Numbered from the stretch's first letter, positions 1 through 6,708 are shown. The stretch is 64,000 nt of DNA from Candidatus Aquiluna sp. IMCC13023 (GCF_000257665.1 NZ_AJKR01000003.1:434001-498000); one strand, 5' to 3'. Numbers and translations are program-made. The notes: a model not told the origin generated them from the letters alone.

Positions 1-257
1 ACAATGATCAGCCTCTGGGCACTTGGTGCTCTTTGAAGAAACAGCACAATCTCATTGGACAGCTTGGCCTGGTTGGGGATGCCCGCCGTTACCGACCTGT
101 CGTGGGCATAGAGAATGGCCATGTCGGCAACCCCCTGAACTCGGTTCGATGCGACTAGAGCTGCTATAACCGAGACTGAACCGAATGCGGCAAGCAAGAT
201 TATTGATAGATAAATTGCGACCAGGGGAGCAATTGTCCCCTTATCGGATCGAATCAA
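1..257 (-). CDS. TadE-like / Rv3654c-like pilus-locus protein (3' end missing)
   Basis: Reading leftwards from a TTG at 257, an open frame of about 85 codons runs off the left edge. It starts with a short basic stretch (LIRSDKGTIAP), then one strongly hydrophobic segment (LVAIYLSIILLAAFG) and a mostly polar remainder. This is the shape of the second TadE-like protein (Rv3654c type) that follows TadE in actinobacterial Tad loci, where it is thought to be a minor pilin or assembly protein. The TTG overlaps the stop of the upstream TadE-like gene (TTGA), which supports translational coupling and this start. The C-terminus lies outside the window, so family assignment rests on the N-terminus and position. 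Confidence 0.6.
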   Translation of the reverse strand, partial: MIRSDKGTIAPLVAIYLSIILLAAFGSVSVIAALVASNRVQGVADMAILYAHDRSVTAGIPNQAKLSNEIVLFLQRAPSAQRLII

Positions 258-595
258 GGCTCCAATCCTGCCGTTTGTATCGCCCAGGCAGCACCCACAT
301 GAACCCGAAGAGATAGCAAATCCCCGGCCTGGCATGAATCCAAGCAGCTGACCGAAAAACTCGAAATGTCCTTGCCCCAACTTACGGCTAGGGGCTCTAT
401 GACGGCACCGAGCTGTCTAGGGACCTCCCCTTTTTCCTGCGATAAAACAGCTGACCTGAGACCATGCCTAGCAATTGATTCTGCGGCCAGAGAGTCACTC
501 AGGTGTTGATACAAGCCAAGCGCAGGAGCAATCGGTAAAACCAGCACCAACAGGAGCGCAACGGCTTCCAGCGGGCTTGAGCCGGCGTCATCCAA
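254..595 (-). CDS. TadE-like minor pilin
   Basis: A 113-residue protein with an N-terminal GSSPLEAV motif followed at once by a hydrophobic helix (LLLVLVLPIAPALGL). This matches the class III prepilin-like signal of TadE family pseudopilins, in which a Glu sits a few residues after the cleavage site. The C-terminal half has two nearby cysteines (SCLDSC) that could form a disulfide. TTG start, preceded by GAGGG at a 6-base spacing; in-frame stops lie just upstream. It sits at the edge of the foreign block, so its original promoter or operon partner has probably been separated from it. Expected role (family knowledge): minor component of a Flp/Tad pilus. Confidence 0.65.
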   Translation of the reverse strand: MDDAGSSPLEAVALLLVLVLPIAPALGLYQHLSDSLAAESIARHGLRSAVLSQEKGEVPRQLGAVIEPLAVSWGKDISSFSVSCLDSCQAGDLLSLRVHVGAAWAIQTAGLEP

Positions 596-715
596 CTGTT
601 TCCCTCGCTGCGAGCGCCGAGTAATTCATCATTGGAGGCTCAATAAAGCCGAAACCAGGAAGCTTGCTTGGCACATACGAGGTAATTCTTCGAGGCTTGC
701 GCTGGGAGTTTACTC

Positions 716-1351
716 ATGGGGGTGCTAATGAGCGCCTTTGATTCCCTACCTCGCTTTGACTATCTACAAGACCTCCCCCCTATCAGTTACCTGGTCGAGG
801 ACTTGATTACCGAAGGAACCGTGACATTCGTCGCAGGTCTTCCGGGTGCAGGTAAATCTTTGCTCGCTCAATCAATTGCTGTCTCTGTTGTTTCCGGTCA
901 ATTATGGTTCGGGCGTGAGGTGGAAAAGGGCCCGGTCCTCTATGTCACAACCGACGCATCGGCGCGACAGACCCACGAGCGTTTTAGGGCTTGGGAGGCC
1001 TCAAATTTCAAGAAACTACCCCACCCAAACCTCAGATATCTAGACCGCCTGGATCTCACTAACAAGCAAGACCAGGCAACGCTCAAAGAGATTGCTAAGT
1101 GTGGTGTTCGGCTCTTGGTCATCGATGTTCTCGCTACTTCAATTGCGGGCATGAACCTTATGGAGCAAGCCCAGGTTGCGACGCTGCACCTCCTCTTCAG
1201 AGACTTGATCGCGCTGTCCGAAGGCAAACTTTCCATCATTGTCTTAGCTCACTCCCCCAAGGCCACAGATTCTCTGGCAACTTCAACAACATGGAGTTCA
1301 GGGGCCAATTCTGTCCCGAATGCGAAAAACGGCAAGCGAGAAAGACCATGA
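716..1351 (+). pseudogene. RepA-like AAA ATPase, C-terminally truncated
   Basis: The frame encodes a RecA-fold ATPase of the AAA_25/RepA-helicase type: Walker A AGLPGAGKS at about residues 40-48, a DASA strand-end motif near 80, and a Walker B-like strand LLVIDVLA near 133-140. Proteins of this type are found in plasmid replication regions, phages and integrated elements. Similarity stops after LAHSPK (about base 1258); the last 30 residues are low-complexity and the reading frame then overlaps a zinc-ribbon frame. The family normally continues for another 50 or more residues, so this is probably a fragment. The ATG at 716 has GGGAG upstream at suitable spacing; an ATG at 728 is an alternative. 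Confidence 0.6.
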
Positions 1352-1713
1352 CAGAAAAGCAGGCCCGCACATACCTAGAGTCGAGAAACTTGTCGCTTGC
1401 AGGCCCATACATTAGCAAGACAAAAACGGTCCTGATCGCCTGCACGAAATGCAAAGTAAAAAGGGAAACCTCGGTCAAGAAAGTTATCGACACTGCCGCG
1501 GACTGCCAAAATTGCGCCAACTTGGATTATTCCAAGAAGGCCTCTGGCATCATGCGACAGGCAGGTGTGGAGCCTTTGGTGCCCTATCCAGGCTCTTTAT
1601 CTGAATGGCTTTGCAGGTGCACGACTTGCGGCAAAGAGATAACTCCAACTTATGCGAACGTGTCTAAAGGACAGGGCGCTTGCAGTTTCTGTCGAAGCGG
1701 GCCTTGGAAGTAA
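1291..1713 (+). pseudogene. Treble-clef/zinc-ribbon repeat protein fragment
   Basis: This 140-residue frame contains CxxC pairs with the spacing of tandem 'probable zinc-ribbon' modules common in actinobacterial phages and mobile elements: a lone CPEC near the start, then CTKC with CQNC, then CRCTTC with CSFC, the last in a WLCRCTTCGKEI context. The lone CPEC looks like the second half of a module whose first half is missing, so the N-terminus appears cut away. The upstream sequence in this frame is only the shadow of the ATPase gene. An ATG at 1348 could still serve as a start for the last two modules. Function unknown; such modules often accompany endonuclease domains, none of which is present here. 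Confidence 0.5.
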
Positions 1714-1749
1714 TTCTGGTTAGCAATTGGCACCGAAGGTTCTAGCAAT

Positions 1750-1784
1750 TAGGCAGTCGGAATAAGCCTAGAGACGCCCCTGAA
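1750..1784. repeat. Direct repeat A, copy 1
   Basis: 35 bases matching 2298-2332 with two mismatches, same orientation. It lies just downstream of the SHOCT-type gene. The GCCCCTGAA at its right end sits in the loop of a small possible hairpin (AGAC at 1772-1775 pairing with GTCT at 1785-1788). Confidence 0.8.
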
Positions 1785-1791
1785 GTCTTAG

Positions 1792-2232
1792 CTAGAAGCG
1801 TTCTTTTATCTCAAGCTGAATTGCTTCCGCTTCCTTGTCGGTTAGAAGACCAGCAGCCTGAAGTGAATGCGCGCTTTTTACAAGGCCGGCCTTGGTAGGC
1901 GCCTTCCCTAATGTCCTCTGCGTGGCTTTTGCATCCTTCATTAGTAGTTGCATTTTGTGTACAATTTCACGGTAGTGGATATCGGGGAGCTTTCCCCAGA
2001 GTTCAAGTACTTTCCCATTTTCAAGAAAAAATCTCAAGGTACTTATCGAGTGCCCCCTCTGGTATGTCACTTTTGATATGTCCAGGAGTGGACATTGAAG
2101 CATCACCTTTGTAGGTGACAAAACTTCGTACACCGCAACTCCCTGAGAGTCGGCCACTAGCCGCACGGGTGTACCCTTCGAGTTGTTGAGGCTTTCAGGG
2201 CGACCATTGCCCTCATACAATGAAAACGACAT
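1792..2232 (-). CDS. SHOCT-domain-like protein of unknown function
   Basis: A 146-residue soluble protein. The N-terminal part (MSFSLYEGNG to about residue 95) is rich in beta-strand-like stretches and resembles a small PH-like fold. The last 30 residues (LVKSAHSLQAAGLLTDKEAEA) match the short C-terminal SHOCT motif, an oligomerisation tail of the pattern L..L...GLLTdeEF. The start at 2232 is chosen because AAAGGAG precedes it at a good spacing; a longer frame to 2340 exists but its extra codons run through the direct repeat. The gene is isolated, with repeat A on both sides. No function can be assigned; proteins of this build are frequent in actinobacterial accessory DNA. Confidence 0.6.
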   Translation of the reverse strand: MSFSLYEGNGRPESLNNSKGTPVRLVADSQGVAVYEVLSPTKVMLQCPLLDISKVTYQRGHSISTLRFFLENGKVLELWGKLPDIHYREIVHKMQLLMKDAKATQRTLGKAPTKAGLVKSAHSLQAAGLLTDKEAEAIQLEIKERF

Positions 2233-2297
2233 AACCACTCCTTTGCTTAGTTTCCAAACTATCACGGCGAACAAAAGCCCCTGAACGCTCAAGCGGC

Positions 2298-2332
2298 TAG
2301 GCAGTTGGAATAAGCCCAGAGACGCCCCTGAA
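2298..2332. repeat. Direct repeat A, copy 2
   Basis: 35 bases matching 1750-1784 with two mismatches, same orientation, about 65 bases upstream of the SHOCT-type gene start. The right end overlaps a 5-bp perfect inverted repeat (GACGC at 2321-2325, GCGTC at 2334-2338) that again presents CCCTGAA in the loop. Confidence 0.8.
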
Positions 2333-2404
2333 AGCGTCACAGGCGCCCTAACAGCCGTTGACTAGGTGTGAGGTTGAGACGGGTGATATCCCCTCTAAGG
2401 CTCG

Positions 2405-2466
2405 CTGTGGATAACAAATAACGCAAGCGATCAATCCGGCATAACATCTCAAAATGAATTGCGACC
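2405..2466. repeat. Direct repeat B, left part of copy 1
   Basis: 62 bases aligning to 3932-3992 at roughly 80-85% identity with a one-base gap, ending in ATGAATTGCGACC in both. Located downstream of the metallopeptidase gene (with respect to its transcription). Confidence 0.75.
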
Positions 2467-2532
2467 TATGCGACCAGAACCGACCTCTAAGAGCATTCGA
2501 GCTGGACACCGGCTGGATTCTTATTTGCTGGG

Positions 2533-2560
2533 ATTGCGACCCAAGGTCATTGTTCGAATC
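2533..2560. repeat. Direct repeat B, right part of copy 1
   Basis: 28 bases matching 3984-4011 with two mismatches. In copy 2 this segment continues directly from, and shares ATTGCGACC with, the left part. Here it is displaced by about 66 bases, so copy 1 looks split by an insertion or a small internal duplication. Confidence 0.75.
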
Positions 2561-2594
2561 ATTAAGCTGAAATGGCAGAGGGAGGGAGGCGTGA

Positions 2595-3869
2595 CTAGTA
2601 CACAGTCTTTAGATAATCGAGCACATCTACATAAAACTCGTCTGGAGTCACATCAAAATAATCGTAAAAAGCTGTCTTCCAATATGCGCCTTTGCCTACA
2701 GAGTCCTGAAAGTCCATAAAGGTTTCATAACCATGGACTCCGATTAGATACTCCGTGGCAAGTGCTCCCATTGCGTACCCTGCATACTTGTCCATTACTG
2801 AAATTGACTCGGCAATCATTCCTATCTCAAGGCTTCTGTAAACTTCCAAGATGTCTGCATTGGTCATTCTGCTTACTGCCTGCTGAATGCTTCCATCAAA
2901 CCTCTCGTAGAAACCCCATGTGCTGAAATTGCCATACTTTTCGGATGTCGCCTTATATCCGAGGTCTCCAGCAACAGCTTCAAAGTATGTTGGTGCACCC
3001 TCTCCAATCCAAACAGGAATGTTCTGGTGGTTTAGACCAATCTTTTTCTGAATTGAATGGAAGTACTCGTGGGCACCCTTAGTGCTTTGTTGCAGAGCCG
3101 CCTTTGGATCAAGCGCCATGCACATAAAGTAATTGTTACTTCCCGCAGTGGCTAGTCCACAATTTTCGCCGGAAGATTCTGCATAATTAGCAATCCAGAC
3201 AGACCATGATGCAACTGGAAGACTAATCCTGTGAGTCCTTGCTTGCTCGTCTGCCCAAGCACCATCTTCATGGGTGAAAGCAATTACGGTATAGGGCTCA
3301 ATAACCCCATACCTTTCATCCCACATGCTCATAGCAGTGGAAAGATTCTTCAGAATCATTCCCTCGTATTCCTTGGGCAAGTTATCGCTTGCAAGGATGC
3401 TATTGGCAGGAGCAGTAGTCGAGCCATCAACAACCACCCTTGCGCTCTCATAAGCAGCCCTAGCAATGACGTACTTACTTTCGGTATCAGGGCTCTTGAC
3501 AGTCAGCAGGACTTTGCCCGCGTAACTTCTAGCTTGCGTTGGCTTGTTCTGATACCAAGTCGAAAGCGCCGGATTTAGTTGCTTGGCATACTCACAAGCG
3601 GCCTTGGCGCGTTTCCTGACAGTTATGTTCACGCTCATCGGTTGGTCGTAATACCTAATACCTGTACATATGAACTTCTCAGCCGTGGGGTTTGCCTCAA
3701 CTGATGCCTTGACTTGGGCTTCTTGTTGGGTGGTCAGAGTTGTTGCGCTGGAACCAAAGGCCGCAAGGGTCTTTTGATAGACCGAATACTTGGCCCCTTC
3801 AGACTGCGCTGGACTTGCAAATGTTGCGACAAGTAGAAGTGATGAAACTAGAGCTATAACTTTTCTCAT
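2595..3869 (-). CDS. Secreted HExxH metallopeptidase-like protein
   Basis: A 424-residue protein with a clear signal peptide (MRKVIALVSSLLLVATF, then ASPAQS as likely cleavage region), so it is exported. At about residues 266-270 there is HEYFH, a zinc-binding HExxH motif, and about 20 residues later WIGEGAPTYFE, whose Glu is placed like the third zinc ligand of gluzincin-type peptidases. The N-terminal 100 residues contain a repeat-rich stretch (RKRAKAACEYAKQLNP) seen in other secreted proteins of freshwater actinobacteria. The start at 3869 is chosen for the signal peptide and the AGGGGGA ribosome site; the frame is open to 3944. It stands alone between copies of repeat B. Substrate unknown; peptidase activity is inference. 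Confidence 0.7.
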   Translation of the reverse strand: MRKVIALVSSLLLVATFASPAQSEGAKYSVYQKTLAAFGSSATTLTTQQEAQVKASVEANPTAEKFICTGIRYYDQPMSVNITVRKRAKAACEYAKQLNPALSTWYQNKPTQARSYAGKVLLTVKSPDTESKYVIARAAYESARVVVDGSTTAPANSILASDNLPKEYEGMILKNLSTAMSMWDERYGVIEPYTVIAFTHEDGAWADEQARTHRISLPVASWSVWIANYAESSGENCGLATAGSNNYFMCMALDPKAALQQSTKGAHEYFHSIQKKIGLNHQNIPVWIGEGAPTYFEAVAGDLGYKATSEKYGNFSTWGFYERFDGSIQQAVSRMTNADILEVYRSLEIGMIAESISVMDKYAGYAMGALATEYLIGVHGYETFMDFQDSVGKGAYWKTAFYDYFDVTPDEFYVDVLDYLKTVY

Positions 3870-3931
3870 TGATCCCCCTGTGAGTGGCTTCAGTCTAGAG
3901 GGGTGCAATAATTCGCGCATAACAAAAAGGC

Positions 3932-4012
3932 CTGTGCATACCAAATAGGCAAGCGATCAAACCGGGGTAGCGTCTCGAGATGAATTGCGACCCCAGGTCA
4001 TTGTTTGAATCC
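3932..4012. repeat. Direct repeat B, copy 2 (uninterrupted)
   Basis: Contiguous version of the repeat whose two halves are seen at 2405-2466 and 2533-2560. It lies upstream of the metallopeptidase gene. Within it GATCAAAC and GTTTGAATC, and GGGGT and ACCCC, form a loose inverted repeat. Confidence 0.75.
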
Positions 4013-4056
4013 TTCTGAGCTCAGTCCTCATGAAACTAAAATGAGGTGTCCAACGG

Positions 4057-4182
4057 CTAGGGTTGTGGCAACAGCAACACGCAGATAACCCTATTTTGGG
4101 TTAATGCTACCAATCCTGCTGTCATGAGAGTGATAAGCACCCAACCGGGAACGTCACCCCTGTCTGATTTAACTCTGTTCAT
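4057..4182 (-). pseudogene. Truncated Flp/pilin-like gene of the Tad locus
   Basis: Directly after tadC (12 bases from its stop), with a strong AAAGGAG ribosome site overlapping the gap, an ATG at 4182 opens a 41-codon frame. It begins MNRVKSDRGDVPGWVLITLM and continues TAGLVAL, which resembles the short pilin-like proteins of Microbacteriaceae Tad loci. It then degenerates (TQNRVICVLLLPQP, stop). From memory of the family, the protein should continue with a second hydrophobic stretch (W.LAGPAL...) to about 55-60 residues. The break coincides with a 6-bp inverted repeat at 4086-4103 and the start of the accessory block, so the gene appears truncated by insertion. Confidence 0.55.
4086..4103. 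repeat. Inverted repeat at the pilin/accessory-block junction
   Basis: TAACCC (4086-4091) and GGGTTA (4098-4103) are perfectly complementary around a TATTTT loop. The structure sits where the pilin-like reading frame loses its expected sequence, so it may mark the end of the inserted DNA. A chance palindrome cannot be excluded. Confidence 0.5.
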
Positions 4183-4194
4183 TCCTGTCTCCTT

Positions 4195-4743
4195 TCAAAA
4201 AGACTGTTGTAGGACTAACACCGACGGAAAGACCGCAAATAAAACGGTTACCGGAAGAATTACGAAGATTGTTGGTATCAACATTTTGGTTTCGCTTGAT
4301 CCCGCCTGACGAAGTAACGCTCGTCCTTGCTCTTGCCTCAGTGAATAAGCCAACTGCATGGTCTGCTCCGCGACTGGCGCTCCCCTATCGAGGCTCATGT
4401 TCAGCTTTTCAACTAATTCGTAAAAACCCTCGTCCCCGATGCGAGTTGCAGCTTCTGAGAGCTCTGCCGACAAATCGGCACCAAGACCGGTGTTGCTCAT
4501 TACGACCTCTAGCTCCTTCCCGAGTTCCCCGGTCATTCGAGGCTGCAGCCAACTAAGAGCGACGCCCACTGGTAGCCCTGTTTCCAGAAGTAAAGCCACT
4601 GCCTCGGTAAAGTCGGGAAGCTCTCGCAGTGCCTGTTTGTTTTTAGCGACAAAAATGCTCTTTTGGTAGCTGGAGATTCGAAGCTTCAAGCTCTGTGGCG
4701 CTGGAGGTAGATGGGCGCTCATCACACGGTTAGCAAGTCGCAT
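4195..4743 (-). CDS. tadC: Tad pilus inner-membrane protein TadC
   Basis: About 182 residues with the type II secretion F domain: a helical, Glu-rich region (LRELPDFTEAVALLLETGLP) followed by a C-terminal membrane segment (MLIPTIFVILPVTVLFAVFP). TadB and TadC form the inner-membrane platform of Tad pili (family knowledge). It is short, as usual for actinobacterial TadC. The start at 4743 has AAGGA six bases upstream and overlaps the end of tadB by 14 bases; the frame is open to 4776. Part of the tadA-tadB-tadC unit read leftwards, followed at once by the broken pilin-like gene. Confidence 0.8.
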   Translation of the reverse strand: MRLANRVMSAHLPPAPQSLKLRISSYQKSIFVAKNKQALRELPDFTEAVALLLETGLPVGVALSWLQPRMTGELGKELEVVMSNTGLGADLSAELSEAATRIGDEGFYELVEKLNMSLDRGAPVAEQTMQLAYSLRQEQGRALLRQAGSSETKMLIPTIFVILPVTVLFAVFPSVLVLQQSF

Positions 4744-5494
4744 TAAAAATCCTTCCGGGTAACGTGAGACTGCCAAGCTTGTTCACGGCGACATAAGCCA
4801 ACGCAGACAAAAGAAGACCGGTTATCAGAACCATCGCGCCAAGAGCAGTTTCAAAAGCTGCACGATTTTGCTCCAGTCGGACCAGTAGGAATGCAACCAG
4901 CCACGGGGCCGCAAGGGCAACCTTTGCGCTTCCAAGGACCCAGCCCTGCTTAGCAATAACCTCACCGAACATGGCCTGCTCCGCTCGAAGGTTGGCCGCG
5001 GCCTTTCTCCAGCTCTCAGCTACTCCAGCGGTTCCAAGCTCTGTGGTCACCTCGATCAGCAGGGACAGCGAATCAGCTTGTCTGGAACCAATCCCCTCGC
5101 GAAACACCCCAAGGCTTTCAGCGATGTCGTTACCTCGGTATAAATCACCGTGCAGCCTTGCAAAGTGCTTCCTTAAGCGAGCCGGACCAACGGTTGCCAG
5201 GGATTCAAGCTGCTCCAGGAGCGATAGTCCAGATTGAGTAGCATTTTGAAAAGAATCAAAGACTCGGGGCCAGAGTCGGTCTAGGTGGTTTTGTCTTGAT
5301 CGAGCACGCAGCCTGATTACTTCGATCACGGCACCCGCGGTCAGTGCACTCAGCGACAGGGATAGCCCCATTACGCCAGTCGCAGCCTGAACAAGAACTC
5401 CGGACAAAATTATTGCTGAAGTAGCCAAAACATAGGTTTCTTTGCGCTTCGAGTGAAGCCCTGCACTTGAAATAAGAAGGCTAAAAAAGTTCAC
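4730..5494 (-). CDS. tadB: Tad pilus inner-membrane protein TadB
   Basis: A 254-residue T2SSF-type protein. Two hydrophobic segments occur near the N-terminus (residues about 22-55), then the cytoplasmic domain with the characteristic RVFDSFQNATQSGLSLLEQLES region, and two further membrane segments at the C-terminus (about 185-245). The GTG start overlaps the end of tadA by 14 bases, showing translational coupling. Together with TadC it should anchor the TadA motor in the membrane. Without an intact major pilin gene nearby, whether this machine still builds a fibre is uncertain. Confidence 0.8.
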   Translation of the reverse strand: MNFFSLLISSAGLHSKRKETYVLATSAIILSGVLVQAATGVMGLSLSLSALTAGAVIEVIRLRARSRQNHLDRLWPRVFDSFQNATQSGLSLLEQLESLATVGPARLRKHFARLHGDLYRGNDIAESLGVFREGIGSRQADSLSLLIEVTTELGTAGVAESWRKAAANLRAEQAMFGEVIAKQGWVLGSAKVALAAPWLVAFLLVRLEQNRAAFETALGAMVLITGLLLSALAYVAVNKLGSLTLPGRIFNATC

Positions 5495-6536
5495 TTGTGA
5501 CCTCGAGAATTTCAGTTACTTTTCTTTGACCGAGTTGATTGCGTGAGCAAAAAACGACCAAATCAAACGCGCCCAAAACAGTCGGACGCAAAAAAGCGTC
5601 AGAGATGTTCTCCCCGGCCAAGAGCGGCAGAGTCATAAGCTTTCGAATTGCGGCCGCTGCGGAGTTGGCATGCAGCGTGCACAGGCCCGGGATGCCTGAA
5701 TTGAGTGCAATCAACATGTCCAAAGCCTCCGCACCCCTAACCTCGCCAATAACTAAGCGATCCGGGCGCATTCGCAAGGCTTGGCGAACCAACTCTCTCA
5801 GCGAAACCTCTGGAGCACCCTCGGCCCCCGCCGGCCTAGTCTGCATAGCCACCCAATCCGACTGGCTGAGAGAAAGCTCGAAAGTGTCCTCGCACGAAAT
5901 AATTCGATCTCGACTATTCGTTGCAGCGAGCAGGGCTGTCATAAGCGTCGTCTTGCCCGCCTGGGTGGCGCCGGACACTAAAACACTCTTTCCCGTGGTC
6001 ATGGCATTCGAAAGTAATTCAACCTGCTCGGGTGTGACACTCCCAAGCTCCTGCAGCTGGGCAAGTGTGATGTTGGGTTTATTGAATTTTCTTATGTTTA
6101 TTGCCCAATGTTCGCCGGTCACCTCCGGGATAACGATGTGGAGTCTCGATCCGTCCTTCAGGGCTGCGTCGACATACGGCATCATCCGGTCAACCCGGCG
6201 TCTTGAAAAAACAAGCATCCGAAAGCAAAGGTTTCTAATTTGAGTGGCTGAAACTTCTGTTTTCAGAAGCTTGTGCCCGTTGGCTCCGTAATAGTGAATC
6301 TCGTTAGGACGATTTATCCAGATCTCTTCGATTTCGGGATCATCGAGTAACGGCTGCAGGACTCCCAGGCCAGTCAGCTCTAGAGTCGCCTGATCGCTGA
6401 GCAAAGCCTCATCCAGTGGGCCATTATGGACCTCCGCTGCCCTGTCAATGGCTAACTGTGTGGCCGACTGAACATCGAGAGCCTTCGTGCGCGCTAATAA
6501 CCTCGTCCTGCTTAAAATTTCCTCGAGCTGCTCCAT
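5481..6536 (-). CDS. tadA: Tad/CpaF-type secretion ATPase TadA
   Basis: A 351-residue ATPase of the GspE/CpaF superfamily that powers pilus extrusion. Visible motifs: Walker A GATQAGKTT (about 189-197), an Asp-box region CEDTFEL (215-221), Walker B LVIGEVRG (261-268) and the His-box LCTLHANS. The N-terminal domain contains DPEIEEIWINRPNEI, typical of CpaF. First gene of the leftward tad operon; the ATG lies at 6536, close to the divergent tRNA-Leu gene, so the promoter must lie within about 80 bases. All catalytic motifs are intact, so this part of the locus has not decayed. Confidence 0.9.
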   Translation of the reverse strand: MEQLEEILSRTRLLARTKALDVQSATQLAIDRAAEVHNGPLDEALLSDQATLELTGLGVLQPLLDDPEIEEIWINRPNEIHYYGANGHKLLKTEVSATQIRNLCFRMLVFSRRRVDRMMPYVDAALKDGSRLHIVIPEVTGEHWAINIRKFNKPNITLAQLQELGSVTPEQVELLSNAMTTGKSVLVSGATQAGKTTLMTALLAATNSRDRIISCEDTFELSLSQSDWVAMQTRPAGAEGAPEVSLRELVRQALRMRPDRLVIGEVRGAEALDMLIALNSGIPGLCTLHANSAAAAIRKLMTLPLLAGENISDAFLRPTVLGAFDLVVFCSRNQLGQRKVTEILEVTSELF

Positions 6537-6577
6537 GACAAAAACAATGTCACGGACTCAAAAGCTCGGTCTTGGGT

Positions 6578-6605
6578 TTTCCACAGGCGAAAAAACCATT
6601 ATGCT
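6578..6605 (+). promoter_or_regulatory. Possible promoter of tRNA-Leu(UAG)
   Basis: TTTCCA (6578-6583) and TATGCT (6600-6605) are separated by 16 bases and end about 11 bases before the tRNA 5' end. The -10 element is good, the -35 weak. Placement is inference. Confidence 0.3.
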
Positions 6606-6616
6606 TTGTGGGTAAC

Positions 6617-6698
6617 GCGGGTGTGGCGAAATTGGCAGACGCACCAGATTTAGGATCTGGCGCCGCGAGGCGTGGGGGTTCAAGTCCCTTCACCCGCA
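6617..6698 (+). tRNA. tRNA-Leu(UAG)
   Basis: Complete type II cloverleaf of 82 bases: acceptor GCGGGTG/CACCCGC, anticodon stem CCAGA/TCTGG with loop TTTAGGA giving anticodon TAG, a long variable arm (GCC GCGA GGC), T-loop TTCAAGT and discriminator A. The CCA end is not encoded. It is followed within about 10 bases by an intrinsic terminator, so it is a single-gene transcript. Confidence 0.96.
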
Positions 6699-6708
6699 CA
6701 AACAAAAA

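Larger units (their letters stand above)
2233..2594. other. Gene-free repeat-rich stretch
   Basis: A 360-base gap between the start of the SHOCT-type gene and the stop of the metallopeptidase gene. It holds repeat A copy 2 (2298-2332), a third GCCCCTGAA at 2277-2285, a hairpin GACGC/GCGTC (2321-2338), and the split copy of repeat B (2405-2466 and 2533-2560). Short open frames here have no coding character. Confidence 0.7.
596..4103. other. Accessory block interrupting the Tad pilus locus
   Basis: About 3.5 kb of unrelated DNA lies between the pilin-like gene behind tadC and the TadE-like genes, which are normally contiguous in actinobacterial Tad loci (established gene order). It contains two gene fragments, a SHOCT-type gene, a secreted metallopeptidase-like gene and two families of direct repeats. 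Gene orientation is mixed and the peptidase gene looks more AT-rich than the surroundings (by eye). The right boundary is set at the point where the pilin-like frame stops resembling pilin; the left boundary is the TadE start. Both are approximate. No integrase, transposase or terminal inverted repeats were found, so the mechanism of entry is unknown. Confidence 0.55.

Noticed and set aside
1099-1290. 5' extension of the zinc-ribbon frame
   Set aside because: This stretch is the out-of-frame shadow of the ATPase gene; its Cys residues do not have ribbon spacing.
2533-2580. tRNA fragment or tRNA attachment site (TGTTCGAATC resembles a T-loop)
   Set aside because: The bases on each side cannot form a T-stem, and no other tRNA arm is present.
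2459-2719. Open frame of 86 codons on the + strand
   Set aside because: It runs through repeat B and into the antisense of the metallopeptidase gene; no ribosome site or protein-like composition.
2405-4012. Repeats A and B as integron attC sites
   Set aside because: Repeat B copy 2 has outer GATCAAAC/GTTTGAATC and inner GGGGT/ACCCC complementary pieces with an attC-like asymmetry, but the pairing is not kept in copy 1, the core GTTRRRY is not matched, and no integron integrase is in the window.
4195-4309. Short + strand frame at 4124-4309
   Set aside because: Antisense to tadC and the pilin-like gene, without coding character.
6536-6552. TGACA-N7-TGTCA palindrome before tadA as an operator
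   Set aside because: Only five paired bases and overlapping the start codon region; expected by chance in a window this size and no regulator gene is adjacent.
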